From contig NZ_CP116887.1 in NCBI RefSeq assembly GCF_028421645.1, positions 2,792,001-2,856,000 on the forward strand: a stretch of DNA of 64,000 nucleotides, written 5' to 3'. A program made the position numbers and the translations under genes. Source of the DNA: Aneurinibacillus sp. Ricciae_BoGa-3. GTDB lineage: Bacteria > Bacillota > Bacilli > Aneurinibacillales > Aneurinibacillaceae. Below are positions 1-7,290 of this stretch, piece after piece. The number at the start of each line of letters is the position of its first letter. Position 1 is the first letter of the stretch. The notes beneath the pieces were generated by a model. That model made no database searches and was not told the origin of the DNA. It was given only the letters and a program-made list of their open reading frames with translations.

Positions 1-315
1 TGCTTCCACTTTCGGCTGCAGAAATTGCTCATAAGGAACAGCTGAACCTTCGGGCAATAACATCTCTTCATACAGCGATCCAAAATCGGGCTCATGAACG
101 CCTAACGCATTTTGCATGGCCTGTGAGGTTAAACCGATTTTACGGCCGATGATCCGTCCGTTTGCCTCAAGTTTCCAGGCTTTCACCTGCTGTTGAACAG
201 CATAGGCATCTTCAGTGGAAAAGTTAGGATAGGTTTCGGTCAATGGGCTTACTGGCTGTCTATTTTTTTCAGCCTCTAAAAGCTGTGCCGCTGCTTGTTC
301 AATGATTGTGCTCAT
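1..315 (-). CDS. 2-keto-4-pentenoate hydratase-type protein (partial, C-terminus outside the window)
   Basis: The 105 visible codons begin at an ATG preceded by a purine-rich AAAGGGGCG and run off the window edge in frame. The N-terminal half has the layout of the MhpD/XylJ/4-oxalocrotonate decarboxylase branch of the fumarylacetoacetate hydrolase superfamily: a helical start, then GRKIGLTS, then HEPDFGSLYEEM. Family members hydrate 2-oxopent-4-enoate-type enols or decarboxylate oxalocrotonate in meta-cleavage pathways, using a divalent metal. Hydratase and decarboxylase cannot be separated from this fragment. It is the last visible gene of the block that begins with the ferredoxin/BFD gene, so it probably belongs to the same catabolic unit as the LarA-like enzyme. 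Confidence 0.8.
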   Translation of the reverse strand, partial: MSTIIEQAAAQLLEAEKNRQPVSPLTETYPNFSTEDAYAVQQQVKAWKLEANGRIIGRKIGLTSQAMQNALGVHEPDFGSLYEEMLLPEGSAVPYEQFLQPKVEA

Positions 316-360
316 CTTCTCGCGCCCCTTTACACTCTTCAAACTTATGTTTGATACTCT

Positions 361-1305
361 TTAGTGTTGATGTCCACCATGTCCATGATGATGCTGATGA
401 CCATGATGATCAGCATGGGAATGACTGCCTACGGTATGGAGCCAGCGGTCACGCAGTTTTGATGCAATGCGCTCAGCAAGGACCTCGGGTACAGGCTGCT
501 CTGCTACACTTTGCATGATGATATCCGCGCAAATTCTCACTTCATCGTTTGGACCGGGCAACGTAACTATGTAACTGAGCCCTTCTTTAGCAACACCAAT
601 GCGGATCCCCTCTTTTACATGCCGTCCATGGCCAGGGGTGAATTTTACAATATAAGGTGTTGCCGCTTCAGGACAAACTTTAAGCAAAGCTTCTACAGAA
701 CAATCTTTATCCTCTGCACCGACTCCGCCGGTTGTCAAAATCCAGCCGAATCCTGCATCGAGCGCTTGACGCAGCGCCCCCGCAATTTCATCGACATCGT
801 CAGCAAGCGGGCGGCTTGTTTGGACTTTGCATCCAGCATCGGTAAAACGTTCCACAAGGTAAGGTGTATTTGTATCTTCGATCATGCCTCTGGCTACTTC
901 GAACCCTGTTGGGAACACCTTCACCCGGTGCCGGATGCGGTTGACGATTTCTTCTCCCATCTTGTTGCTTTGTTCCACGACCTCTTTACCGGTTAACGGA
1001 GTCAAGGCGATCATCCCTAAAACACCTTCGGAATGGATATCCGCATCTTCGCCGAGACGAACGCCTGGAAGCGATCCAACCGTGTCAAGCAGCTGCTCTT
1101 TTTTTCCGACAAATTGATCGGCTTTCATAGAGCTAACCAGCAGGTCTAAAGCAAGGTGATCATCGCGTACATCAATGACAAAAACACGTTCCCGCGGCAA
1201 CTGCAGTACTTCTGCCACCGTTTCCGCCACAAGGGTAAGGTCGCAATCATCTAAGTAGACATCTGTTAAACGCAGTTCGGTTTTATTTAAGAGACTATAT
1301 TCCAC
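361..1305 (-). CDS. MoCF/CinA-like domain protein with histidine-rich C-terminal tail
   Basis: The 314-residue product starts at GTG; no strong Shine-Dalgarno sequence is visible. Residues of roughly 130-290 look like the molybdopterin-binding fold of MoeA, MogA and CinA: PTGFEVARG, a DTN triad, a Dd..I..aL segment, and TTGGVGAEDKD, followed by GHGRHVKEGIRIGV and LPGPNDEV. The first 120 residues resemble nothing I can name. The last 25 residues contain 12 histidines, typical of a metal-storage or metal-delivery tail. It sits in an operon with a LarA-family enzyme and a ModD/NadC-like gene and near a nickel permease. A role in metal or nucleotide handling for a cofactor is therefore plausible, but this is inference. 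Confidence 0.7.
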   Translation of the reverse strand: MEYSLLNKTELRLTDVYLDDCDLTLVAETVAEVLQLPRERVFVIDVRDDHLALDLLVSSMKADQFVGKKEQLLDTVGSLPGVRLGEDADIHSEGVLGMIALTPLTGKEVVEQSNKMGEEIVNRIRHRVKVFPTGFEVARGMIEDTNTPYLVERFTDAGCKVQTSRPLADDVDEIAGALRQALDAGFGWILTTGGVGAEDKDCSVEALLKVCPEAATPYIVKFTPGHGRHVKEGIRIGVAKEGLSYIVTLPGPNDEVRICADIIMQSVAEQPVPEVLAERIASKLRDRWLHTVGSHSHADHHGHQHHHGHGGHQH

Positions 1306-1335
1306 GGCAGCCGCCCCATTTCTGTAAATTTTGTT

Positions 1336-2172
1336 TTAGTACTCGACGACATTCACGCGCATATCAAGTAGCGGAGCATCCAATACCGCTGCACCAACGT
1401 CGATTAAATCCACAGGGCGCTCCCGCAGCAAAAGAATCGTTTCTTCTTTTATTCCGCCGGCGAATGCTATTTTTGTATGATCGCGTGCGCCTAACTCCTC
1501 CAGAACTTGCAGTACAATATCCAGATCTCGCAAATCCCCTGTATCGACCATCACCACATCCGCGCTTCCGCGTACGGCTTCTCTCGCTTCAAGCTCAATC
1601 GGCTCGATTTCACCGCGCAGCTGGATGACGGTTTTGTGATGGGGAAACTGCTTCGCTGCCTGCAGTGTTTGGCGTACACTGCCAAACATTCGAACGTAAT
1701 TTTTATCCATGTAGATAAAGGGACCTTCTACCATACGCATTCCGATGCCCGCTGCCGCCAAAGCGGCGTGCAGACCTGGTTTGCTTGCTTGCGGGAGCTT
1801 TTTCCAACCCCCGCAAACCACCTTCAGATTTGGTCCAGCCAGCAGTTTAAGCTGCCTTGCCCGTGTAGCATAACCGGATGGCGCCATCATCGCTCCTAAA
1901 ACACGATCTTCTGCGATGGCTACTTGTTTTGCCTGGCCCAGGTAGGACAGTACGGCATCACCCGGTTCGAGCAGCGTGCCGTCAGCAGCCCTCTCCAAAA
2001 GCTCGCATCCGTGTTCTATCAATAGTTCCGCCGCATGCTGTCCATGCGCCAGCACTCCGCAACTGGTCGCCTCTACTCTAGCGGTAAATAGACGTTCACC
2101 GAGGGGCAAAAAGAGGGTATCGCGAAGATCGATCTGTTGATTTCCCTGTTGTTTAAGAGCTTCCATGTGCAC
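1336..2172 (-). CDS. ModD/NadC-like (quinolinate phosphoribosyltransferase fold) protein
   Basis: This 278-residue protein has the nicotinate-nucleotide pyrophosphorylase fold order. An N-terminal half carries the GDAVLSYLGQ segment (usually G..v....G). A barrel follows, with ATRARQLKLLAG, an AAGIGMRMVEGPF stretch where NadC has hotlHr-type residues, and a closing IAFAGGIKEETI...VDLIDVGAAVLDAPLLDM. It resembles the ModD subgroup found in molybdenum operons at least as much as true NadC, and no nadA or nadB lies nearby. The start is the GTG at 2172, spaced correctly after GGGGAG; an in-frame ATG follows two codons later. LarB acts on nicotinic acid adenine dinucleotide, so a PRTase-fold protein beside lar genes may supply or modify a pyridinium nucleotide. 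This is a hypothesis. Confidence 0.7.
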   Translation of the reverse strand: MHMEALKQQGNQQIDLRDTLFLPLGERLFTARVEATSCGVLAHGQHAAELLIEHGCELLERAADGTLLEPGDAVLSYLGQAKQVAIAEDRVLGAMMAPSGYATRARQLKLLAGPNLKVVCGGWKKLPQASKPGLHAALAAAGIGMRMVEGPFIYMDKNYVRMFGSVRQTLQAAKQFPHHKTVIQLRGEIEPIELEAREAVRGSADVVMVDTGDLRDLDIVLQVLEELGARDHTKIAFAGGIKEETILLLRERPVDLIDVGAAVLDAPLLDMRVNVVEY

Positions 2173-2183
2173 ATCATCTCCCC

Positions 2184-3623
2184 TTATGCATTCACGAGAA
2201 TACCGCCAATACCACGTTGCTTAAGCCATTTTGGAAGAAGCACATCATCGACTTCTTTACTCACCTGTGGTGCAACTTCTAACAAATAGTTTGCCAACGA
2301 TTCGCTCACGTTGATTCCTCCGACTGCTCCATCAAATACAATCACCTTATCGGTTCCTGTGGTACGGTATGCAAAGCGCATCGAATCATCAAGATTTTCC
2401 GAAATCATCGCATACTTCATGTACTCGATATTTTGTGGATCGTGCTCGAACAAGTCCGCCTGTTCCTTGCCAACAACTAAAGTTGGTAATTGTTGTGAGA
2501 AGAACGCACTCGGATACCCGATCCAGGCGTAGTTGTGAACGACCATTTTAATTGCTGGATTCACCGGCTTAATATCCGGTACAAGCGGCTTTCCGTCTTT
2601 TCCATAAAGCGCTTCTGTGTACCAGGTATAAGGAGCTAGCTTTACGTCCAGATCGAATAAGTCACAATTCGCTCCAACGAAGTTACAGTAAATCACCCCA
2701 GCTGAGAACACGTAAGGGACTGGACAAGGGAAGTCTAAACCTACGATACAATCCTCAATTTTCCCGAGTAGCTGGAACATTTTTCCGTAATAACGCAAGC
2801 CATCTAAGGTGATGGTGTCGTTAATTTTATACAGATCATTGTCTGCCTCTACGCTGATGACTCCGCTCGGCGACATATTCAGGAACACAGCCCCCACAAA
2901 TTTGCTTTGTACAAATGGAGATTCAAATATGGCCCGGGCCGTAAAGTTGGCACCACGAGGACCTAAATTCTGATGATAAGTTGATCGGGTTTCGATACGG
3001 GCGTACGACATACCGAACGGCTTTACCGCCCGGTCAACCTGACGATGGAAATGAACCTCACGAACATCACTGTTATGAACATGGATGATCCAGTCCGCAT
3101 CATATGTACGCTTTAAACCATAGAGCGTACCAATCTCAGTCTCAATCGGAATGCCTTCATCAATCGGGGCCATCCCTCTAGCAAGACGGCCAAAGTGACT
3201 TTTCAGATCAAAACGTTTAATGTATTCTTCCGTTTCCCGGAACCTGAGGCCTACACCTGCGCGCAGACGTATTTCCTTAGCTCCGGTCCGCTCTTTAATA
3301 ACATCATGGACCGTGCGCAGCAGTTCAGCATACGGTTCGCCGCCAAGCAGCGTAAAGCCGTGATGAGAAGCTAGAACGTTCACGGTGTGATGCGGTTCTA
3401 TCATGGAAAGATCAACATTCTCTAGCGCCTTTTCTGCTGCATTTCGAATGGCTGCTATTCCTTCACTACTTGGATAAATGACATCCGGCGTATCCGGAAA
3501 AAGCTCTTCGAGTGACAGGGAAGTCATTCCCGGTAAATCAGCAAAACGCTTCTTTACAAGACTGGGATCAACCCCGTAACGTGAAGGCCTTGGTGCAAGA
3601 GGTCGAATCGGATTGCGCTTCAT
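2184..3623 (-). CDS. Divergent LarA-family (nickel-pincer nucleotide type) enzyme
   Basis: The 479-residue protein (lactate racemase LarA is about 425) follows an AAAGGAGG site directly after the ferredoxin/BFD gene. His191, Lys201 and His217 keep the exact +10 and +16 spacing of the L. plantarum LarA residues His174, Lys184 (covalent cofactor link) and His200 (nickel ligand). The local context HF...K...Y..H is also shared. The equivalents of LarA Asp72, Arg75 and His108 appear to be His87, Phe90 and Arg127, so the substrate side of the active site differs and lactate racemisation is unlikely. The comparison is from memory of LarA and not from a computed alignment. larB, larC and a nickel permease in the same neighbourhood support the assignment. 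The substrate is unknown. Confidence 0.72.
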   Translation of the reverse strand: MKRNPIRPLAPRPSRYGVDPSLVKKRFADLPGMTSLSLEELFPDTPDVIYPSSEGIAAIRNAAEKALENVDLSMIEPHHTVNVLASHHGFTLLGGEPYAELLRTVHDVIKERTGAKEIRLRAGVGLRFRETEEYIKRFDLKSHFGRLARGMAPIDEGIPIETEIGTLYGLKRTYDADWIIHVHNSDVREVHFHRQVDRAVKPFGMSYARIETRSTYHQNLGPRGANFTARAIFESPFVQSKFVGAVFLNMSPSGVISVEADNDLYKINDTITLDGLRYYGKMFQLLGKIEDCIVGLDFPCPVPYVFSAGVIYCNFVGANCDLFDLDVKLAPYTWYTEALYGKDGKPLVPDIKPVNPAIKMVVHNYAWIGYPSAFFSQQLPTLVVGKEQADLFEHDPQNIEYMKYAMISENLDDSMRFAYRTTGTDKVIVFDGAVGGINVSESLANYLLEVAPQVSKEVDDVLLPKWLKQRGIGGILVNA

Positions 3624-4283
3624 TTACGCTTCCTCCTTTTTCACAGAACAAGCGGTTGTTGATAATGGGGCGTTCCGAATGGTCTCGAAGAATTCGATAT
3701 CTGCGTCGAAGTAAAATCCACGCTTGGCATACTTCTCTTTTACACTGTCGGGAATATCCCAGATGGTTGGTGTAGCACCGTACCACTGATAACGGCCGCT
3801 TGGTGACTCCAATTCCACGCCTGCACTTTTAAGCAAACGCATCGCAGGTTGGAGGCACTCAACCGTACAACCTGTACGCAGTCCGGTTGCCATGGAAATT
3901 TTATCAGGAGAATCTGCCCCCTGTAGAATAGCGGCGGCTACTTCATCTGCGCGAGTCCCGGTGCAATAGCACACCACCTGTTCCGGATGAAGATGAGCAT
4001 CATAACATAGCTGATGAACTTGCTCGGTGTTCGATTGCTCGATATCTACTCCAATCATGCGTGGCTCTGATAAATGGGCCATTTCAATCGCATCAAACGG
4101 GCATCGCTGCTCACAGGCTGTACAGCCTGTACAGGCTTCTTCTTCAACAATTGCTAATTTCTTGTGTTTGGTACCCGGCACAGGTTCCATTGTTATCGCC
4201 AGTGTGGGACAAACCTGTGCACAAATCTTACACCCTGTACATTTGTCGTTAATAATGATCGCTGTCGTATTGATTAAACGCAA
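3624..4283 (-). CDS. Dicluster ferredoxin fused to a BFD-like [2Fe-2S] domain
   Basis: The 219-residue iron-sulfur protein has two 4Fe-4S motifs in its N-terminal 65 residues: Cys15/18/21/25 with CP, and Cys51/54/57/61 with CP. A BFD-type domain then spans about residues 100-150, with Cys105, Cys107, Cys139 and Cys143 (CYC...GCTVEC). The remaining 75 residues have no recognised motif. Such proteins carry electrons between oxidoreductases. The gene begins the block LarA-like/ModD-like/CinA-like/hydratase, and its stop touches the LarA-like start region, so the two are probably translated together. A sigma-54 promoter lies 60 bases upstream. A redox partner next to a LarA homologue is unexpected, because LarA chemistry is an internal hydride transfer. 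Confidence 0.85.
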   Translation of the reverse strand: MRLINTTAIIINDKCTGCKICAQVCPTLAITMEPVPGTKHKKLAIVEEEACTGCTACEQRCPFDAIEMAHLSEPRMIGVDIEQSNTEQVHQLCYDAHLHPEQVVCYCTGTRADEVAAAILQGADSPDKISMATGLRTGCTVECLQPAMRLLKSAGVELESPSGRYQWYGATPTIWDIPDSVKEKYAKRGFYFDADIEFFETIRNAPLSTTACSVKKEEA

Positions 4284-4342
4284 TCGCTTTCACTCCCTTC
4301 TACTAAAAACCACTGTATTCTTGTTTTGTACATCATTTAATA

Positions 4343-4360
4343 AAGCAAATTCAATGCCAT
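4343..4360 (-). promoter_or_regulatory. Sigma-54 (-24/-12) promoter for the ferredoxin/LarA-like block
   Basis: On the minus strand the sequence reads ATGGCATTGAATTTGCTT. The invariant GG and GC are exactly 12 bases apart, with TGGCA and TTTGCT hexamers. It lies about 60 bases upstream of the ATG at 4283 and downstream of two TGGAA/TTCCA-type inverted repeats. Confidence 0.75.
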
Positions 4361-4386
4361 GTCTTAAAATAAAGAAATATCGATAT

Positions 4387-4454
4387 TTTGGAAACGATGG
4401 AGTTTCATTTCGCTCTGTTGGTTTCCAACGCAGTGGAAATAAAGCGCTTCCAAC
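4387..4454. promoter_or_regulatory. Two candidate activator-binding inverted repeats (UAS)
   Basis: Site 1 (4387-4409) has TTTGGAAA and TTTCAT half-sites. Site 2 (4433-4454) has GTGGAAA and CTTCCAAC half-sites. In both the left TGGAA and right TTCCA-like elements start 14 bases apart, as in the repeats at 9297-9319, 9547-9567 and 9579-9601. The two centres are about 45 bases apart. They lie upstream of the minus-strand sigma-54 promoter at 4343-4360, the normal place for an enhancer-binding protein. Confidence 0.6.
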
Positions 4455-4469
4455 ATTGGATAAATCAAA

Positions 4470-4500
4470 AAGGCTTGCCCCTCTACTGGTGACAAGCCTT
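4470..4500 (-). terminator. Rho-independent terminator after the nickel permease
   Basis: AAGGCTTG and CAAGCCTT arms form an 8-bp stem that is followed on the minus strand by a T run. It lies just past the stop of the NiCoT gene and separates the larB-larC-permease unit from the ferredoxin/LarA-like unit. Confidence 0.75.
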
Positions 4501-4512
4501 CACTGACTTTAA

Positions 4513-5532
4513 TTATGAGCCAAAGTTCTCTTCAATTCGAAGGAATCTCCAGGCAGCATATGAACACGCCCATGATAAAACGAACAAACCTACTAATAGA
4601 TAACCCAGTGAACCTAAGTCTAACTCCTGCACCCAGTTCCAGAAGGTTCCTTTTAGACCGAGCTTTTCGGAAAGAACCTGGGATAGTTCAATGAAACCAA
4701 TCATCAACGCGGCGATTACCGATAAACCTGTTACAGTTAGGTTATAATAAACTTTACGCAGCGGTGTAGTCAATGCCCAGCGATAAGCGGTCGTCATAAA
4801 AATTCCATCTGCCGTATCGAGTAAGCTCATCCCTGCTGCGAAAAGGATCGGGAGAGCAAGCAGTCCCATAAGGGAGTAGGCGCTTTGGGCAGCACCTGCA
4901 GAAATGGCTAAAAGCGCTACTTCACTTGCGGTATCAAAACCAAGGCCAAAAAGAAATCCAATCGGATATACGTGCCAGCTCTTGTTTACAAAACGCAACA
5001 GCGGAGTGATAAAACGGGCAATCAGGCCCCGGGAGTGCAGCAATTCATCCATTTTATGCTCGCCATATTCTCCACTCCGCATTCCTTTAAAAACCTTTAT
5101 CATATTCAGCATAATATATAAATTAACCACGCCAATCATGACAAGGAAGAACCCGGAGACATACGTCCCAATCATTCCACCAATTGCTTTCATTTGAGGA
5201 ATATGCAGTTGGGCCCAATGGGCTGCAAAAGCCGTAATAAAAGCCATTATACACACCACGGAAGAGTGACCCATGGAAAAGAGAAAACCAACCCCTGTAG
5301 GGTTCTTCTTCTGTTGGACCAATTTTCTCACAGTATTATCAATGGCCGCGATATGATCCACATCAAACGCATGCCGCATCCCTAATGTGTAAGCTAGAAA
5401 GCCCAAGCCGAGAAAAGCGGGATTCTTTTGAATAGCTAATAGCAAACAGGCAATCCCTACGGCATGGAGAAAGGCTACACTTACCCCGTAACCCATCCAG
5501 GTTGGTTTACCCTTGATTCCTCTAAATCTCAT
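4513..5532 (-). CDS. NiCoT-family nickel/cobalt transporter
   Basis: The 339-residue multi-pass membrane protein has the signature of the HoxN/NixA/NicT family. HAFDVDHIAAIDNT carries the HX4DH metal-binding motif in the second membrane segment, and GFDTASEVALL is the second family signature. About eight hydrophobic segments can be read. It imports Ni2+ (or Co2+) with high affinity. Because it lies immediately downstream of larB and larC, nickel is the likely substrate, feeding the cofactor made by the neighbouring enzymes. The start is the ATG after GAGAAGAGAGG, and a clear terminator follows the stop. Confidence 0.9.
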   Translation of the reverse strand: MRFRGIKGKPTWMGYGVSVAFLHAVGIACLLLAIQKNPAFLGLGFLAYTLGMRHAFDVDHIAAIDNTVRKLVQQKKNPTGVGFLFSMGHSSVVCIMAFITAFAAHWAQLHIPQMKAIGGMIGTYVSGFFLVMIGVVNLYIMLNMIKVFKGMRSGEYGEHKMDELLHSRGLIARFITPLLRFVNKSWHVYPIGFLFGLGFDTASEVALLAISAGAAQSAYSLMGLLALPILFAAGMSLLDTADGIFMTTAYRWALTTPLRKVYYNLTVTGLSVIAALMIGFIELSQVLSEKLGLKGTFWNWVQELDLGSLGYLLVGLFVLSWACSYAAWRFLRIEENFGS

Positions 5533-5594
5533 AACCTCTCTTCTCCCATCCTCTTTTTAATTATGGAGGTGCATACCTCAGGAATTCCAGGAAT

Positions 5595-6488
5595 CTAATG
5601 AGTGGTTTTGCCAAGTAAAACGCGCATGACATTCGGAACTTCAGCAAAGTCTTTCGTTCCGGCACCATAACCGATCGACTCGATGATAAAGTTACCAAGC
5701 GGGCCATATTTGCTAACCAACCCTTTAAGCACACCAGCACCTGTAGGGGTGGTCAATTCCCCTTGTACAGGGGAATGGGCAAGGGGAATTCCCTTTAACA
5801 ACTCGGCTGTTGCCGGTGCAGGGATTGGATAAAGTCCATGTGCCATTTTTAATTTTCCGTAGCCAGTAGGTACCGCTGACGATAGGATCTCGGCTACATC
5901 CAAACTTTCAAGTGCCAGGCAAATCCCAATCGTGTCGATAATGGAATCCATTGCACCCACTTCATGGAAATGAACTTCAGCTGGATCAATACCATGGATC
6001 TTCCCTTCAGCCTTTGCGATGACATCAAAGATAGCCAAACTTCGCTGTTTCACTCGTGCCGGCAGATCGCTCGCGCGGATCATCTTGATGATGTCAGCGG
6101 CCTTCCGGTGATGGTGGTCGTGATCATGATCATGGCGGTGATGTTCATGGTCATGACAATGCTCGTGTTGATGGTGATGCTCAAGGTGATCATGCTCATG
6201 ACAATGATCGTGGCCATGGTCATGGTGGTCATGGTCATGATGATGGTAGTCATTGTTGTGTTCGCGGTCATCATGAGTGCTGCTTACCGCTTCATGTAGT
6301 TCAATGATCAATTTTTTGGAGGATACCCCGCATTTATCCACTGTTTTAATGGAGATATCAAACGGATCAATCGGAAGATGCCCAAGAGCATGCTTAATGT
6401 AATCGATGTCCGCGCCAGCATCGATTAACGCTGCTAAAAGCATGTCTCCGCTAATACCTGATACGCAATCTAGATACACCGTTCTCAT
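5595..6488 (-). CDS. larC: LarC N-terminal domain protein (nickel insertion, LarC1-only)
   Basis: The 297-residue protein begins with the LarC hallmark YLDCVSGISGDMLLAALIDAGAD. It continues through VHFHEVGAMDSIIDTIG, AVPTGYG and TPTGAGVLKG to PNVMRVLLG, where LarC1 normally passes into LarC2. Residues 72-127 are an insertion with about 29 histidines interspersed with Asp and Glu, a nickel-binding region. In Lactiplantibacillus LarC1 and LarC2 are joined by programmed frameshifting, and LarC2 carries the CTP-binding part. Here only about 60 bases separate the stop from the permease start, so no LarC2 follows. The gene overlaps larB by four bases (ATGA). Either the enzyme works without LarC2 or another protein supplies that function. 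Confidence 0.85.
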   Translation of the reverse strand: MRTVYLDCVSGISGDMLLAALIDAGADIDYIKHALGHLPIDPFDISIKTVDKCGVSSKKLIIELHEAVSSTHDDREHNNDYHHHDHDHHDHGHDHCHEHDHLEHHHQHEHCHDHEHHRHDHDHDHHHRKAADIIKMIRASDLPARVKQRSLAIFDVIAKAEGKIHGIDPAEVHFHEVGAMDSIIDTIGICLALESLDVAEILSSAVPTGYGKLKMAHGLYPIPAPATAELLKGIPLAHSPVQGELTTPTGAGVLKGLVSKYGPLGNFIIESIGYGAGTKDFAEVPNVMRVLLGKTTH

Positions 6489-7234
6489 GTCGTTGTTCCC
6501 TCCAATACAGCCTGTTGTATGATTGACGCGGAAACAGCTGCACCAAAACCATTGTCAATATTTACGACCATAATACCGGAAGCGCATGCCGTTAACATGG
6601 ATAAAAGCGGAGTCAGTCCTCCAAAATGCGCACCATAGCCTACGCTTGTCGGCACAGCAATTACGGGACGCCGAACTAATCCGCCCACCACACTTGCCAG
6701 AGCTCCTTCCATACCCGCGACTACTATTACTACACTCGCACTAACAATCCGTTCGCGTTGAGCAAACAGACGATCGATGCCAGCGACTCCAACATCATAA
6801 ATGCGGTCAACTGGATTCCCCATCCATTCAGCTGTCTGGGCCGCTTCTTCTGCTACGGGAAGATCGGCTGTACCTGCTGATAGAACAGCGACAGTCCCGG
6901 CAAATCTTTGTCGTCCGCCTCCAGCGCTGATGATACGAGACATCGGGTCATATACAGCCTCCGGTACGATTTGCTTTACTAAATTAAACATCGTTTCATT
7001 CGCTCTCGTAACCATGACCTTGCCATGTTTAGCATAAAGTTTGGAAAAAATGATTTGTACCTGTTCCGGTGTCTTTCCCATGCCAAAAATAACTTCAGGG
7101 TATCCCGTTCTAGCTTCGCGCGCGTAATCTACTTTACCAAAGCCTAAATCCTCAAATCCTCGCATTTCTGCTTCTGCTTGTTCAACGGATAGACTCCCAT
7201 CCTTTACTCTCTGTAAAATATCTCTGATCGCCAT
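6485..7234 (-). CDS. larB: LarB, pyridinium-3,5-biscarboxylic acid mononucleotide synthase
   Basis: The product belongs to the AIR-carboxylase-like LarB family, which carboxylates nicotinic acid adenine dinucleotide and cleaves it to the mononucleotide precursor of the nickel-pincer cofactor. Visible features are AIRDILQRVKDGSLSVEQAE at the N-terminus, KVDYAREARTGYPEVIFGMGKT, SAGTADLPVAEEAA, VVVAGMEGALASVVGGLV and PTSVGYGAHFGGLTPLLSML. The chosen ATG at 7234 gives 249 residues, the usual family length; the frame is open to a TTG at 7282 that lacks a ribosome binding site. The gene follows the sigma-54 activator closely and overlaps larC, so they are probably co-transcribed. Confidence 0.88.
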   Translation of the reverse strand: MAIRDILQRVKDGSLSVEQAEAEMRGFEDLGFGKVDYAREARTGYPEVIFGMGKTPEQVQIIFSKLYAKHGKVMVTRANETMFNLVKQIVPEAVYDPMSRIISAGGGRQRFAGTVAVLSAGTADLPVAEEAAQTAEWMGNPVDRIYDVGVAGIDRLFAQRERIVSASVVIVVAGMEGALASVVGGLVRRPVIAVPTSVGYGAHFGGLTPLLSMLTACASGIMVVNIDNGFGAAVSASIIQQAVLEGTTT

Positions 7235-7290
7235 ATTCAAAAGCCTCGCTTCTTGATGGATTCGTGTTATGTTCTCAAACAAAGAGAGGG

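Noticed and set aside
5533..5594. Possible LarC2 reached by programmed frameshift
   Set aside because: Only about 60 bases remain before the permease start, too short for LarC2, and no LarC2-like residues occur in any frame.
5964..6299. Long open frames rich in Met and Val, or Met and Thr, opposite and alongside the larC His region
   Set aside because: They are shadow frames produced by the repetitive CAT/GAT codons of the His-Asp insertion.
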